Assembly: GCA_003260075.1 (NCBI GenBank)
Contig: QLIY01000063.1
Location: 193,893-257,892 of the forward strand
Source: Phallusia mammillata
Lineage: Eukaryota > Chordata > Ascidiacea > Phlebobranchia > Ascidiidae
DNA length: 64,000 nt
Reading direction: 5' to 3'
Shown one piece after another: positions 63,515 to 64,000 of this stretch (its first letter is position 1; each line of letters begins with the position of its first letter). Both the position numbers and the translations under genes were made by a program. The notes beneath the pieces were generated by a model. That model saw only the letters and a program-made list of their open reading frames with translations. It did no database searches and had not been told where the DNA came from.

Positions 63515-64000
63515 ATAAAAGAGATCTTAATTTGCCAACGTTAAATCAATCTCAGTTTGAAAATAGTGAGTTGCCGATTTCCGAAAACGAGTTATACGCA
63601 TCGCTTAAATCTATGCCCCGAAACAAATCGCCGGGCCCAGACGGATACCCTGTCGAGTTCTATGAAACATTTTGGAATGACCTTAAGGACATGTTTAAGG
63701 ACGCATGGGCTTATTCCGCGCAAGTAGGTCACTTCAGTCCAACGCAGTGCCAAGGAGTGGTGACCCTCATACCAAAACCCAATAAAGACAAACAGTTCAT
63801 CACCAATTATAAACCTATAACACTGTTAAACGCTGACTACAAAATCGTGTCCAAAGTCATAAACAACCGCATAAAATCCAACCTGGATCACCTCGTCAAT
63901 CGAGACCAGAACGGGTTCATTAAAGGGAGGTTCATCGGGGATAATATTCGTTTACTGTTCGATGTGATTGACCTTGCTGATAATCAACAATATCCAGAGG
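63515..64000 (+). mobile_element. 5'-truncated non-LTR retrotransposon (LINE), reverse transcriptase start
   Basis: One frame is open from 63430 to the end of the window. From about 63515 it encodes the start of a LINE reverse transcriptase: ELYASLKSMPRNKSPGPDGY, FYETFWNDLKDM, VVTLIPKPNKDKQFITNYKP, ITLLNADYKIVSKVINNRIK and DQNGFIKGRFIGDNIR. The N(K)SPGPDG motif and the PI(T)LLNxDYKI motif are typical of L1/Tx1-like elements. Upstream residues do not match an endonuclease domain, so the element is probably 5'-truncated. The YxDD catalytic box would lie outside the window. Confidence 0.9.

Noticed and set aside
1..64000. CRISPR arrays, bacterial operons or riboswitches
   Set aside because: The window is intron-rich eukaryotic DNA; no regularly spaced short repeats with unique spacers were seen.

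Overview
The window looks like nuclear DNA of a tunicate, most likely a solitary ascidian of the Ciona type. It is AT-rich. Every recognisable gene is split by short spliceosomal introns (about 50 to 1000 bases) with GT-AG borders, and the proteins are animal orthologs: axonemal dynein, IBTK, WASHC4, UBOX5, GALC and GABPA. Tunicate is an inference from gene content and architecture, not a database result.

Layout. 0.2-8.4 kb, minus strand: the 5' end of an inner-arm axonemal dynein heavy chain (DNAH3/7/12 class), running off the left edge. 9.5-11.7 kb, plus: a nine-exon secreted poly(3-hydroxybutyrate) depolymerase-like gene. 13.0-14.7 kb, plus: UBOX5/RNF37. 14.8-22.9 kb, minus: a complete 18-exon IBTK. 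23.3-33.4 kb, minus: a complete 26-exon WASHC4 (SWIP). 34.4-53.9 kb, plus: a tandem family of VWA-domain genes, here called A, B, C and the relic D. B carries a C-terminal BRCT domain; A and C end differently. 54.1-58.0 kb, plus: galactocerebrosidase (GALC). 58.6-60.4 kb, plus: GABPA (ETS factor). 60.8-61.9 kb, minus: a small, probably mitochondrial DnaJ protein. 63.5-64.0 kb: the start of a 5'-truncated non-LTR retrotransposon reverse transcriptase, cut by the window end.

The exon chains for IBTK (1313 aa), WASHC4 (1167 aa), UBOX5 (467 aa), the PHB depolymerase-like gene (343 aa), GALC (694 aa), GABPA (382 aa) and the DnaJ gene (213 aa) all close in phase. The genes are housekeeping genes of unrelated pathways (ciliary motility, ubiquitin ligation, endosomal actin, lysosomal lipid breakdown, transcription, mitochondrial chaperone); only the VWA family forms a functional cluster.

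Non-genic structure. Several short non-autonomous hAT-type elements with terminal inverted repeats and 8-bp target duplications lie in introns and spacers. A separate layer looks technical. About nineteen homopolymer C or G tracts (9-83 bases) occur, many of them between two near-identical copies of flanking DNA, and single N bases sit at points where sequence is repeated from elsewhere. These are best read as assembly or gap-filling scars in a highly heterozygous genome. They create false poly-proline frames and damage some exons of the VWA and dynein genes.
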